From: Macrolepiota albuminosa
Lineage: Eukaryota; Basidiomycota; Agaricomycetes; Agaricales; Agaricaceae
Direction of reading: 5' to 3'
DNA length: 64,000 bases
Assembly (NCBI GenBank): GCA_027475525.1
Contig: JAMWFC010000073.1
Coordinates: 955,791-1,019,790, forward strand
A program made the translations under genes and the position numbers. The notes beneath the pieces were generated by a model that ran no database searches, was not told where the DNA came from, and was given only the letters and a program-made list of their open reading frames with translations. Every line of letters begins with the position of its first letter. Within the stretch, counting starts at the first letter, position 1. Shown here piece by piece: positions 11,148-22,496 of the stretch.

Positions 11148-11960
11148 TTTGTGCTTCTGCACATGATCAGTGCCAGCCACCCCTCCAAGACCACAGTACA
11201 CAAGTACCTAGCCTATGTTTTTGCATGACCAGGCCTCTACAAAGAGGCTATTGTCGAATATGAGGCAGCTAGGGGCAAGCCTTTGTGCTCCTTTCCACTG
11301 ATGACCCTAACTTCGGGGCTGTGGACATCCCAGAAGCATCAGCTTCCATTTTCACCACTTTGGACGTATTATACATCCTTCTTCACAATCAAATCCCAGT
11401 CAGCTAGGTTGACCATGCATACACTTATGAGGTCACCTACTTGGCCCACATATTCTTTGGCAACACCTGGCTCTATAACAAGGCAGCCACCATCAACAAC
11501 AAGAGACTGAAACGCCTTGACTATTATGGGACACCTCAGTCTCTTGCTCAGTGGGATAGGTGGTGTGAAGCCACTATTGGCAATCACCAATGCCTCATGC
11601 TCCAGCAGCAGGAGAGTTGTTGTGTCTATGACGATGCACTTACAAAGGAGATGTATCTCCTTATTGGGGACAAGATATTCATGCCCACGAACTCTGGACA
11701 CGCCAGTACTCGTCCGACAATGGGGATCTTCCTGACCCCCAACCACCTATCCCAGGGTGAACCTTTGACCCCACACTTACACTGTCCCCTATACAAGACT
11801 ATGACAATTCCCTGCCTGTAGCAGGGCCATTGGACACTTCCCATGAGCTTGCATCCAAGGATGAACTCCTCGATTATAATATGGACGATGTGACTACTGA
11901 TCTATTCCGGAAGCCTGGGGACTCTCCAATTGCCCCTGTCCCTGACTTACTGATGGCCTG
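11148..11960 (+). pseudogene. third-ORF (ORF3) C-terminal relic, gypsy family A
   Basis: Plus-strand frames here align with the C-terminus of the 897-aa ORF3 at 30085-32778. Shared blocks are FA(R)PGLYKEAIVEYEAA against LARPGLYREAVADYDAA, and VDHAYTYEVTYLAHIFFGN against VDHAYTFGVVYLENQFLAA, followed by RLDYYGTPQ..WDRW against RLDLYGEPA..WDDW. At least two frame changes and stops (for example TGA where the homologue has Arg, near 11226) show decay. It lies directly upstream of a polypurine tract and LTR, the same position as ORF3 in the intact element. This is the best evidence that ORF3 is an inherited component of these elements. Confidence 0.8.
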
Positions 11961-11994
11961 ACTGTTAGAGTGCTTTGAGACCATAGTTCAGTCT

Positions 11995-12224
11995 AATTGG
12001 GGGGTGTGTAGCATAGTCCGCTATATGGCATTGGCCACATAGCTTTTACTTACTTTAGTAGTCAATAATATATTATTATTATTTACAGTATTATAAATAG
12101 TCTTTACTTGCTGCTTATTAAGCAGCTTATTTTGTATTTATACTACATAGTCAATAAACCAGACTGGTCTGATTCTGTATAGTGTAAACTGTAAGCTCTC
12201 ACTAAATTCTGTAACTTTGTTACA
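11995..12224 (+). mobile_element. family A polypurine tract and 3' LTR
   Basis: A purine tract ATTGGGGGGTG (from about 11997) leads into TGTGTAGCATAGTCC at 12005; the LTR ends GTAACTTTGTTACA at 12224 (about 220 bp). A second copy occurs in reverse orientation at 63748-63990 with its own copy of the purine tract. It contains a perfect hairpin GCTGCTTA-N-TAAGCAGC at 12110-12126 and a long AT-rich stretch. The purine tract is the plus-strand primer in LTR elements, so this is a 3' LTR of an element lying to the left. Confidence 0.85.
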
Positions 12225-13008
12225 GGCTTGCTAATGTAGAAGATAAGCTTCGCTTTACACTGACTTGATGATGAAGTTGATATATTGTGATTGTTGATGC
12301 TTTCTATGATATTCTGGAAAGCAGAGGGTTCTTAACAAACTCCAGCCTAAGCAATTCACTCCCTGAAAATCACCAAGCCTTTGCCTATCAATTGCCTGTC
12401 TATTCTCTACTCAACTTGGGCTATTTATACTGTTTTTCTGGTGCAGAGACCACTATCTACACATGACTCTTTGTTGTAAACTCTCCAACCTCTGAAACAT
12501 GTTTGATAGTCCAATTTCCCTTTTGAGAGGCCTGTTTCAGTGCCACCAGTTCCACCATTCAACTTCTTAATCTATTATTCTTCTGGATGTCTCTGATTGC
12601 CACTTCCCCATTTGCTTGAGCTCCATTTAGCATGATTCCATTTATAGATCCTTTTTTCCCCTTTTAGCACTTCCCTGCATTTCATGCTTCTTTTCTTTCC
12701 CCTTCCAGTTGTGTCATTGTCAGATCTGATCTTTGATCCAAATCACCACAATTTGATCCCATTTTGTCACTTCTGCCAGCTCCCATGCTTCCCTTTCCCA
12801 TTACAGTGGTTGGACTATTGTTGAGCTGATAGTTTGAACTGATCCCTGCATATTGTTCTGTACTTTTCTGTGTATTTATTGGGGTGTTTTGGAGATATAT
12901 TTTTGTTGAGACTGCTACCAGGAGGCCTACAGTTTTCAGCCCATAGATTAAATGTTTATTTTGACTTCTGGTGCATGGTGTGTCCCTGACTGCTGGTACA
13001 GTGTTGTA
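12225..13008 (+). repeat. LTR-like repeat, family C copy 1
   Basis: This stretch, from GGCTTGCTAATGTAG to CTGCTGGTACAGTGTT, is a direct repeat of 41151-42000, with shared blocks such as CTTTGCCTATCAATTGCCTG and GGGCTATTTATACTGTTTTTC. Directly after it TGTATCAGCACATA resembles a primer-binding site, and a gag relic follows, so in this copy it looks like the 5' LTR of a gypsy element abutting the family A 3' LTR. No ORF is supported inside. Confidence 0.7.
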
Positions 13009-13019
13009 TCAGCACATAC

Positions 13020-14180
13020 ATGCATATGCAGGAGGGCATAGGTTCTCTGAGTTGGAGGACTGGGCCATAGATGTCTGCTACTACCTGGCAGCCATGCTAC
13101 TATGGTGGTGATGACATGGACCAGGAAAGAATATATGTGTTACACAAATTCATGGAAGAAGAGGTGTGAAATTGATTCCACCACCATGTCCTGAACATCA
13201 ATTGCAATAAATCACATTGAATGTCTAAAGAGGTCCTAATAGGACTGTATAATCACTTTGTCAATGCTGCAACCATACAAGAAGCTCATGACATCTTTAA
13301 GAAGGCAGTGTACAATGCTAAAATTGGCATTCAGACATTCAATGATGACCTGATGAGTTATGTGCAGAATATGGACATCTATCCAGATGAATACACAATT
13401 AAAGAGACATTTCTGGATAGAATACTAGCAGATATAAGGAGGTCATTGATATGCAATGACAATTTATCTCCAGAGATCAATACAGTGACTAAGGTCTTGG
13501 CATATGCCATTAGATATGAGCAGTCAACATGAACTGCAAATCATTATGAGCAGTGTAGTTCATGCCAAGGACTAGTGAACCATCAAGCAGTAAAGGTGGG
13601 AACTTTCCTTGTCAAATGGTCAGAGATGGAGAAAAATTGCAATCTGCAATTTGTTGTTTACAAGACAATTTCTGTAGACTGGTGGCCTAGACCAAAACCT
13701 GCTAAATATGGGCCAGCAAAAGAGAGTTCACCCTATTTAAGTCAAAATCAGATAGCAGCTAGAGAGAGTCCAGCACCTGGAGTGTGTTTAATAGGCAAAC
13801 CTAATATAGTTGCAGGAGTAACCCAGAGAAAGCCTGCAGGAGACTCTCCTGAGTGCTACAACTGTGGGAGGGTTGGGCATTTCACTAAGGAATGTCCTGC
13901 CCCTTTCAAGGCACACATTCATGCAGTCCATATAGCTGCAAGTCCAAGTGATGTTGTCAGCAACAACAAGGAAAAAGAAGCTGTCAAGAAGAGGAGCCAT
14001 AGAAAATGACTGATGGCTTGGAAGTGGATGATGCAGAAACCAGTACAATATGATGGTCTGGTGGCAACCAAGAGAAATAAGCTTGTGCCTGGAAAAGGCA
14101 AAGCAAAAACTGTCTCTCTATCCAATGAGAGTAACTATGAAGAGTTGAGCTTGGAGCAGGAGGGAGAGGAAGAGAATTAG
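13020..14180 (+). pseudogene. gypsy gag relic with zinc knuckle (family C)
   Basis: The frames read a capsid-like region homologous to the intact element's gag: SELEDWAIDVCYYLAAM against SDLENWTMDVCNHLAAC, and DIYPDEYTIKETFL.. RRSLICNDNLSPEINTV against SIYPDNWVMIDTFL..RESLICDDGLSPEVNTV. A CCHC knuckle CYNCGRVGHFTKECP follows near 13856-13900, and the tail is Lys-rich then acidic. Stops near 13110, 13170 and 13530 break it. Protease and pol are absent, so only the 5' third of the element survives. An aligned 300-bp stretch (13201-13500) contains no CpG, whereas 24441-24740 of the intact element contains about 16. Confidence 0.8.
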
Positions 14181-14404
14181 CAGCTGACCAATTCCAATGA
14201 GTATTTTGCAACAAGTACATTGCAAAAAAAAAAAAAAGGCAAATCACATCAAAGAGCTACAGGCCTTTTAACCAAGGACTGATGATGATTTTTTAGGAAG
14301 GATTCCTGATAGTTTGGGGGTGAAAGTATGGGGGCCACTTGATATTAAGCAGACAAACTCATGCTTCAGAGAAGCACTTAGCCACTGCATATACTATTTG
14401 TATC
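14181..14404. other. gap between gag relic and inverted repeat
   Basis: An A-tract of 13 lies at 14225. A GTATGGGGGCCAC word near 14328 could be a decayed polypurine tract. Nothing else is recognisable. Confidence 0.35.
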
Positions 14405-14840
14405 ATTCAATGGTGTGAAATGTAAGTTTACTTTATGTAAAAGTAGTCTTAGCAGAATAAGACTAGACTTTTGTGATATTTCAACTTTATTTCACAAAGT
14501 ATGTGGAGTTAATGGTATATGCACACATACTTTGTAAAAGTGTATTATACTTTTGTAGTTGATTTATTAAAAATGTAAAATAAATTAACACTTAAAATAG
14601 ATTCAAGTAATTATTATTAAAATGTGATCCAAAGTCAATCTAATTGCTCATAGGCCTAAGACATCCACTTCCTAGAGACTCCGAGCCATGGCAAGTTAAT
14701 TGCTTGCCAGACCTCCCTGAAATCCTACTTCTTTTATACTTCTCTCTATATATGGACCAACATTGTCTCTCACGTGTTTCTACATTGGTTTGTAGAGTTG
14801 CCATGCCCAGCCAATTGGTTATTGCATTACTGAGCCTGAG
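14405..14840 (+). repeat. left arm of a long inverted repeat
   Basis: The segment beginning near ATGTAAGTTTACTTTATG is present in reverse complement at about 15780-16245. The match is strong over the outer 150 bp, is clear again around the GCCATGGCAAGTTAATTGCTTGCC block (14683-14710) and weakens inward (CCAATTGGTTATTGCATTACTGAG). It may be two LTRs of one family in opposite orientation, each lying 3' of its own gag relic, or the terminal repeats of a 1.8-kb non-autonomous element. Confidence 0.65.
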
Positions 14841-15779
14841 CACTTGTCTAATTGTTTTTCTGAGCCTTGGTGCACATGGTCCCTCTTTTTTCTAGCTAAA
14901 CTCTCCTCTGTGGTCCTGATTACTCCCTGCTTCCTCCTACTGTCATCTTTCTGGAGCTCCTAGTGCTGTTTGGTGGTGTAGCAGAGTACATTTCCTGCCT
15001 GCAGATGTGTTCAAGCAAGGTCTTTTAATAGGGAGGGAGCTTAGAGCTGGCTCTGATAGTGATGTCACCAAGATCTCAGAGTTTGTTCTGAGATCTTGTG
15101 TCAAACACTGCCACTCAGCGAGACTTAGTTAGGAGAGGTTTGAAGGCAAATTTGTGCCAAAAGCATGAACAATAGCTCATACCTTTATCTAAATTTTTAA
15201 ATGATGTGATTAGTCAGTTTTGACTAGAGCTGATATTATAGTAAGAACAGACTATTTTAGCCATCATAAATTATTATAAAAAGAACATTGATATCTGTCT
15301 CAAATTAAAGACAGAAACTAAGAGAAAGAACAAAATATTTCAAAATCTTTATTTTGTAACAAGTCTTATGTCTACTAAGCAGCTGAAAACTGTAGGTGCT
15401 TGTGAATATAGTCAAAAACAGTAGACCAAGACATACCTCAGCAAAATTCATTAATGTACTCATCAAACTACTTGGTGCTCCAATCAACAGCAACAACAGA
15501 AACAGCAGCAAAATTGATGGCAACTCAATCTCAGGCAGCTCTCCAAGATTGATCCCATCAGACAATCATGGAGTCAATCATGATCAAAGCCTGATCCAAC
15601 ATTGTCATTCCTCTACATTCTATGTACCACCATCTGCACTACTCCAATCCCACTATGTGATCTGCAAAACAACAATAGGAAAGCACCTGAAACAAGGTAA
15701 GGAAGCAGAAAAGGGGAAAAAAATGTAAGAAGCTAGGAGAAAAAGACTTTAGCCAGAAAATAGATGACCACATGCACTA
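14841..15779. other. spacer between the inverted-repeat arms
   Basis: No supported coding region. The short frames at 15305-15730 have no recognisable motif. Sequence is AT-rich and CpG-poor. It probably holds the diverged inner parts of the two repeat arms. Confidence 0.4.
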
Positions 15780-16245
15780 AACGTTGGCAGAGATAAAAAC
15801 TACACATCCAGACTTAGTAATACAGCAACCAAAGGCCTAAGCCTAGCAAAGCAACAAGCTGATACCATAGTATGCAAAACAGGCAGTGGTCTGTGTGTCA
15901 AAGGAGGAGATATAAAAGGAAGAGGAGTGTGATAAAGTTGGGCAAGCAATTGACTTGCCATGGCTTGTCCTCAGAGAGTAGATATCTTAGGCCAACATGA
16001 TTAGATTAACTTCAGGTTACTACTATTAAGACTATTTGTTCCCAATTTTGAGTATGACTTTTTAAGTTTATATTCAAATTCAAATCAATAAAAATTAAAA
16101 GCTACTTTTACAAAGTGTGTATGCATGTACTGTTAGCCCCACATACTCTGTGAAATAAAAGTTAAAACATCACAAAAGTCCAGTCTTATTCTACTAAGAC
16201 TACTTTTACATAAAGTAAACTTTACATTTTGCATCAACATGTATT
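15780..16245 (-). repeat. right arm of the long inverted repeat
   Basis: Reverse complement of 14405-14840; the outer block reads GTAAAGTTTACTTTATG on the minus strand. A minus-strand gag relic lies just to its right (16700-18180), mirroring the plus-strand gag relic left of the other arm, which favours the two-LTR reading. Confidence 0.65.
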
Positions 16246-16699
16246 CAATAGAAAAGCCTAACTTTGAGATTGTTGGTTTTCAGATTTGATTTTTAAGCCA
16301 AATCCTGACAGTCTCTCAACCACCTAGGCATTTCTCCATAGATGCCTGGTAGTCAGCTGCAGGGAAGTTTAGTGAGTATTATGACAATGATCATTGAGTC
16401 CCACACTGTCTTTCACTTTGTGCTGGAATTTGTGCAGAAATGCAATCTTATCCTAATATATGAGGTTTAACTCCTTGAATTTGTAGGCAATTCAAAGCTA
16501 ACAAATTTGTTCTGCCCAGCATGCTGGGATGTAGATATATTGAGATGCTGTAAATATATGTACCACCAAAAAAAAAAACATATTGTTATAGGGATCAAAT
16601 ATAGTTTTTTTAATCAGCATAAAGGCAAGTGATGGACAACTCAGTAGTTCAGTGGTCTGTCCAAGGCTGTCAACACATTGTTGATCTGTTTGGTCTAGA

Positions 16700-18180
16700 T
16701 CTACCTGGATTACAAATGTGCTTACTCCCAGTAGTTTCCTACCATTGGACTTGGCTTGTCTCTTGGTCAGACAATTTTAAGCGAAGTGTCCCTCCTGACT
16801 GAAGCAAAAGCATTTATTTGCTCCTTGGTATTCTTTCTTTTCTTCTTTACTCAGAAGAGTCTTATGCTGGCCTGCAGATCATTTTGAATCCAATTTGCTA
16901 CCCTCATTGGCCTTCCATTTATTGCCATTAGATCTGCTTGCTCTGTTGTAATTGGACGAAGCACCAGAGACATTGTTTGTGCTCAATAAAATAAGTGAGA
17001 TGATTTTCCCTCTTTATCCAGTCCCTCGTGTGTTCTGGGAGTTTGGGAGTTGCACAGCTGATTGCCTGAACACTGGTTTCCATTATGATCAGCTGAGTCA
17101 CAGAAATCTACATTATCTGCTAACTCTTGGTATTCAGCCTCACAAACAATCTCCTTCCATAAGCTGTACTCAGGGTTCAGATGAGCATGTGGAGAGATTG
17201 TCTTAATCCATTAAATAGCTTTACTATATGGGCCTCCTGACTGTCAGCACCTATGATAGTAAAGAGTTCATCAAGGTCAGCAACATATTCTTTAACGGAC
17301 TTTGGCCCTTGTTTAGCTTATCCCTCTGCTGACTTCAGAAATTGATAGGGAAACAATAATTGAATAGCTCAACAAAAAACTTACTCATTGACTATTTTTC
17401 AGGTTCAAAGACTACATGTTGTATATAGAAAGTGTAAGCTTTTCCAGTCAGGAACTTGGATAGTACAATGACCTGATATTTTCTTTCCACATATCTGTAC
17501 TTCATGTAGGCCATGCCATGAGTTAGAAATTGGTAAAAGGCATGTATGTCCACTCTGCCATTGTACTTTTCAGGTGGGGTGGGCTTTATAGTTGACCAAT
17601 GCATTGACTTATATTTAGATTTATGCTTAGATCTGTGGAACCAACAACATCTCCATGGGTGGGATGATGAATTCAAACCCAAGCTGGAGTTAGTGGAATC
17701 AGATCCATCATCTGAACTCTTGTATCCAGAACTCAAGTCCAAATCTGATCTATCTGAAGCAGAGGAATCAGATAATCCATTATCCACATCAGGTGCTTGC
17801 GGCCTCTGATGCCTTTCCAGATGCCCAAATGCTTGTCTTAGGGTGCTCTTACTTGTAATTTGAGTTATTGGGGCCATTGCCAGATGCTTACTGGATTTTA
17901 GCTTATTGACATGCTTGTACTTGTGCTTGTTTTTGGAACCTTTGGCCACCTTTTGGATAAGGGTGGCCATCTCATCTGAGATAGGCTCTGATCCTGCACA
18001 TTCCTTGGGTCTTTGATGAGAGGTTCCCTCTCTTTGATGGAGTCTTTTAACTTCACATTCTAACTTTCTTTTATTTTGTAAGTATTCTAACATATCTTTA
18101 TGAAAAACTTCATATTTTCCTACTGCATCAGAGATTTCCTCCTCATGGGCAGTTTTGCTGCTGTTATCAATTGTTTCCAC
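16700..18180 (-). pseudogene. gypsy gag relic on the minus strand
   Basis: A 262-codon frame (18180 to 17392) has a charged coiled N-terminus (KRKLECEVKRLHQRE), a Ser/Asp-rich linker and then a retrotransposon capsid start, PPEKYNGRVDIHAFYQFL. The same sense continues, with stops, through FDELFNYCFPINFRSQQRDKL to a decayed knuckle reading CFCFSQEGHFA-stop-NC near 16770-16820. Intact members would have C-x2-C-x4-H-x4-C. Protease and pol are missing. This is a different gag subfamily from that at 13-14 kb. Confidence 0.75.
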
Positions 18181-18469
18181 CCTAACTTCACTTTATTTGG
18201 TTAGGGCTCCAAGTATGTATACCTCTACTCCAACCTCACTTTCTTTAGTTAGGAGCTCTAAATATGTATATTAGTAACTTAGCTTCTTTCATTATCTTAC
18301 TTTCATTATGTCTTACTGATTTCAACATATATTGTTAATAAATAGAGAATTTTACATTTATCAAAAAATGATGCTACAATTTCAAGTTATATATATTCTA
18401 TTAATACAGTATCAACAAATATCAAGTTAAATGCTAAAATATAAATTAGTAAGAAGTAGTTAATTAATA
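18181..18469. other. AT-rich gap with an imperfect 40-bp repeat
   Basis: Two imperfect copies of a CCAACTTCACTTT...GTATGTATA unit lie at about 18182-18225 and 18228-18270. The rest is AT-rich with no supported gene. It may include the leader of the gag relic to the left and the 3' end of the Helitron relic to the right. Confidence 0.4.
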
Positions 18470-20880
18470 ATCACACTTACATTTGTAAACCATTGAGAAT
18501 TTCTTGATATACAATATTTGCAGTTGTTTTTAATATATTTTCTTCTAATAAAATCACTTTGATATGATCTTCTGATATGCATTGAGAAAGTGCAATATAA
18601 AGTTGGCCATGTGTAAAAACAAATGATTGAAGGTCCAATCCAACATGTTTGACTAATTGTCTTTGAGACTTGTTGATAGTCATAGCAAAGGCCAATCAAA
18701 TTGGAAACTGTCTTCTATATAATGGTATAAGCAAATTCTCTTCAAAGACATCTAGATTGATCCTTGGAATCAAAACTGTTAAACCTGCAGACTTGGCATC
18801 TCCACTGATAATATGACATCTGAGGACTCTGGTACTGATATGAGTGATGATCATTCTTGTTCTATCATAAAGTTCTTTGATTGTATCCAGATTCCTGAGA
18901 AGCATGACAGGAATTCCAATCTTCAAAGCCAGTTTAGCCAAAGGCAAATTACTAGCTTTCAAAGAGTTGAGATATTCTACAGGATATAATGCAAGGATCT
19001 GCACTCTGTGAAATCCTTTCTTCTTCTAAATACCTCTCTACAACTTCTGCATTGATCTCTTCTATATCAGAGTTCTTGCCAGAGAATAGTCTAATCCAGA
19101 TAATACTGATCATTTTGAAGATGACCAATATCAGGATATGTGGAAGAAATCAATTCAGTGATAGAATTGTTATCATAGATCATCTCTTCAAGCAGTTTGA
19201 CTGTTTTTCCAGGTCCTATATTTTTCCTTGCATTAATATTCAACAACCAAGCTGCATCAGCAATATTCTTTGCAGTCTGATCCAATCTCATATTTTGAAC
19301 CAAGTAGTGGACCTGAAGGTAATTTCAAAGTTGGCTTCTTTTGAATAAAGCAGCAATTATCTGCTGCCTAAGTTTATGTAGAACCACTAGAAGAGTTTGT
19401 CTAAAGTCCCCTCTAAAAACCACAGTGACTCCACCAAAGGAAATGTTGTTATTGAAGATGTCTCTGAAGCTACAATCTACAGAATCAATGGCATTTTTAT
19501 GTTGCATTGAAACTTCATCCCAAATGACAACTTTGATGCAAAGTATGAGCTGTGATACCTGGGTTCCTCTTTTAATATTGGCAATGGATGTATTAAGAGC
19601 AGGAATGAGGATTTTAAATCTTGAAGGAGCAGTCCTACCCCCTTCCAACAATAGGGCAGCAATTCCAGATGATGCTAGACATAATGCCACATTTTTATTG
19701 GAACAAACAGTGGCAGCCGGAGTATTGCAGACAAAGGTTTTGCCACATCTTCCAGCACTGTGAATGAATAGCATCCTGCCCAAATTATTGTTCACAGAGT
19801 CCATGACAGCATCAAAAGTCTCTAGTTGTTCTATATTGAACTTGGTCTTGTTTTCCTCCACTCTTTGCTTGAGTTCCTTAACATCATAATTAGTTTCATC
19901 TTTTCAAAGTTGACTGCCTAGAAGAATGATCAGTATTCAAGTCAATCTTTTGTGCAAATGCCAATTACCTAGAACTATGTTCCAATTCTGTTGAGCCTCT
20001 GGCATATTGGAAAAGTCTTTCAGAGTTTTCCCAAAATTTATCAAAGTGTCATTGATGAGATAAAAGCCATAATTATAAATATCTTTGTTGGTAAAGACTT
20101 GGTCCCTGTACTGCCTCATATGTTCTAATCTGTGTTTAGAATCATCATAGATTGAATGCTTGAATGTGTCCCATAAACTCTCAGGAGTGGCAGAAGCACA
20201 GTGGAATAGGGTGATGCAAAACAGCTGTCTGAGAGCTGATCCTAGTTGAATTTGAGCAGCCTCAGTGAGACACTGCCTTCATTCTGCATCATTCTTCAAA
20301 AGACCTAAAGCCTTGTATGTTTTCTGATAAGTTGGATAGATATGGCCATTAACTGTCCTGAGATTAGCTCATAAAGTTGCATTGATTACAACAGTCAAGA
20401 GTATTCTGAGATGGACTCTTTCTTTCTGTCTTGGTAAAGCAAAGTACATGTACCTCTCTGTCTCTCCTTTCAACTCTGTTTAGATGCCTCATAAGCAAAC
20501 TTAGTTGGAAAGTTCTGATAAGTGGTGTTATTGTTGGGAAACCTAGTATTGGCTTCAAACAAAGCTATGAGTGCAGTCTTGTCTGTATTAAGTCTAGCAG
20601 CCACCACCTGTATGAGTTTATCATTTGGAAAATAGACTTCATGCTATATCAGCATGCATATTGAATTCAAAGATGTGCCAGCAAGCCTCAGAGGCAGAAA
20701 TGTATCTGGCATCCAAATGTTCTTTGATTGCATCTCTCTCCTCCTTAGCAATCTACAAAGTTGTCCTATCATGTTGCTTGTAAATGTACTTATGAATGTA
20801 TTTGATTGCATCCACTGAAGCACAGACTTCTACATTGATATAACATTGGAATTTGACTGAGAGATATGGATTGTATGGGA
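18470..20880 (-). pseudogene. Helitron helicase relic, plant-like lineage
   Basis: Helitron helicases unwind DNA during rolling-circle transposition. Reading the minus strand from 20880: VCASVDAIKYIHKYIYK, the motif just after the Rep domain; FPNNNTTYQNFPTKFAYE; LRTVNGHIYPTYQKTYKALGLL; the Walker A region FIHSAGRCGKTFV; Walker B VVIWDEVSMQHK; GDFRQTLLVV; the C-terminal FAMTINKSQ and [16 protein letters not shown] single TGA sits before [11 protein letters not shown], where the family has Arg. The Rep nuclease domain upstream is missing, and there are several stops, so this is a truncated dead copy of about 2.4 kb. Confidence 0.85.
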
Positions 20881-21104
20881 CACCTGAGTCTCCAGAGCAA
20901 GCAAGCAACCCCAGGCATCATCCTGAGGGGCAGAAGTGTCCAGGGGAGTGTCTGAGGGGGCTGGTTGGGTCATAGAAGCAACAGAGGGGCAGGGAGTAAT
21001 CCAGTGGGGGAGGGACCTAAAGGGGCAAGAGAGGGCTCAAGCAGGCTGAAGAGGGCTCCCAGATTGAAATGTAGAGACTTGTTCTGCTGTAAGGGTGACC
21101 TCTA
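20881..21104. other. G-rich spacer right of the Helitron relic
   Basis: The sequence is unusually rich in GGGG and AGGGGC words (for example around 20930-21045) compared with the flanking DNA. No gene is supported. It may be a 5'-truncated end of the Helitron or filler from another repeat. Confidence 0.35.
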
Positions 21105-21245
21105 GAGGCTATGGCTCAGTCACACAGCTGGCAGAGGGAGATCCAAAGTGTATTAGAATATACACTAACAATATCAAGGTACTCACCTGGCAGAGGGAGA
21201 TCCAAAGAGAACAAGTCTAGGGATTTCCTATGCCAGGTTGGACGC
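21105..21245. repeat. right arm of the 20-kb-spaced inverted repeat
   Basis: Reverse complement of about 561-715, including the doubled CTTTGGATCTCCCTCTGCCAG word and the TAGACTTGTTCTCTTTGG block. Differences are scattered single bases and small indels. Confidence 0.75.
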
Positions 21246-22300
21246 TTTTGGGGCCTCTGAAGCATGGGAAACAACTGTACAGTACAACAAAACCTTAAAA
21301 ACTCAAAAATTGCCTACACAAACAATTGCACAAATAAAGAGCAAACTCTGGCAAACTCTGGCTTATAGAAGCAGTCTGGAAGTGGTGCTGAGGGGCCCAC
21401 ACTTGTCTGAATGGTGGCTAAAGAACCAGAGCATCTCAAGAGCTGAGAGTAGTACTAACAGATAGTGTTGAAAGAATAGAAACTTGCTTGTATGGGCCGT
21501 TGCTAGCACGGCGTGACCGAGATCTACCTGCCGAATTTGATCAAAACGTCGACGAGACTGAGGCCTACATCTTAGGGTGTTGAATACGTGACGTTGCAGT
21601 GTCAATATGACCACGTTATTGTGACTTGCCAGCACGGCGCGACATGGTAGCGCAGAAGAGAGAAATATCAGCAACGTTTGTATAATATGCAATGTTTGAA
21701 TCGTATATAACAGTATCAGTAATCATAACAAAAAAAAAAACAAAAAAAGGCATGCACACTTTGAATGTCAGCAGCGCCTGTTTCGGTGATTCCATGAGAG
21801 CAGATGCTGACGACCAAGCTGCTCACGAGTTGCATGGAGATTGCCGTAGATCTATCAAGTCACGTTATATAAAGTATGCCAAAAGAAACCACTGGATCCA
21901 GAAACATGTTCCATCAGAAAATATGCTGACCTATTAAGGCGCTTGCACATGTGTTTTAACTCTAGTATACTTCATTAGTTTATTTTACTCGTTTATTTGT
22001 CAACCCTTCATCCTCACCCTGTAAATAAGTAGTAGTCAGCTGATAGCTTTTGCCTCTGACACCAATACACATAGGTCGCGCAATTGCGTGACTGGTTCGG
22101 CGCTATCACATCAGCATTCACGCTAACTGCAGAGGAGAGGTATCTAAGTAAACAGGCCGTCCAACCAAACACTTATATAATATATATTAATTATCAATTA
22201 TCAATTAATTATTAATTGTTAATTATTTACGTATAGTAGTTATTGTTATGTTACATATTCCTAAGTTTAAATACGATATATATACACGTACGTAGATAGA
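21246..22300. other. intergenic region left of the young retrotransposon
   Basis: No gene is supported. A GCTAGCACGGCGTGACC word at about 21507 is repeated as GCCAGCACGGCGCGACA at about 21629. From 22160 the sequence is strongly AT-rich with overlapping TTAATTATTAATTG words. On the minus strand a possible acceptor (CTCTGCAG near 22125) precedes a short open stretch, which could be part of a host gene split by the retrotransposon; that is weak. Confidence 0.4.
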
Positions 22301-22305
22301 CAAAT

Positions 22306-22496
22306 TGTAACATATTATACTTAGTTAATTAATTAATATACACTTATATTAACTAATTATTATTACTCTACATACATGCTGGCTGCCTTATGTAAGGCAG
22401 CCAATTTTACTGTCATACTCGTAGTACTAGAATCGAAGATCGATCTGGTTCTGTTGGTGTGACCGTAAGGCTATCCTTATACTTGACTTTGTTTCA
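22306..22496 (+). repeat. 5' LTR, 191 bp
   Basis: Begins TGTAACATATTATAC and ends ACTTTGTTTCA, with the canonical TG...CA ends. It is identical to the LTR at 33133-33323. It holds a perfect hairpin at 22380-22403 with 11-bp arms (TGGCTGCCTTA and complement) and a 2-base loop. For gypsy elements an LTR this short is unusual. It would carry the promoter and polyadenylation signals; no clear TATA box can be assigned. Confidence 0.95.
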
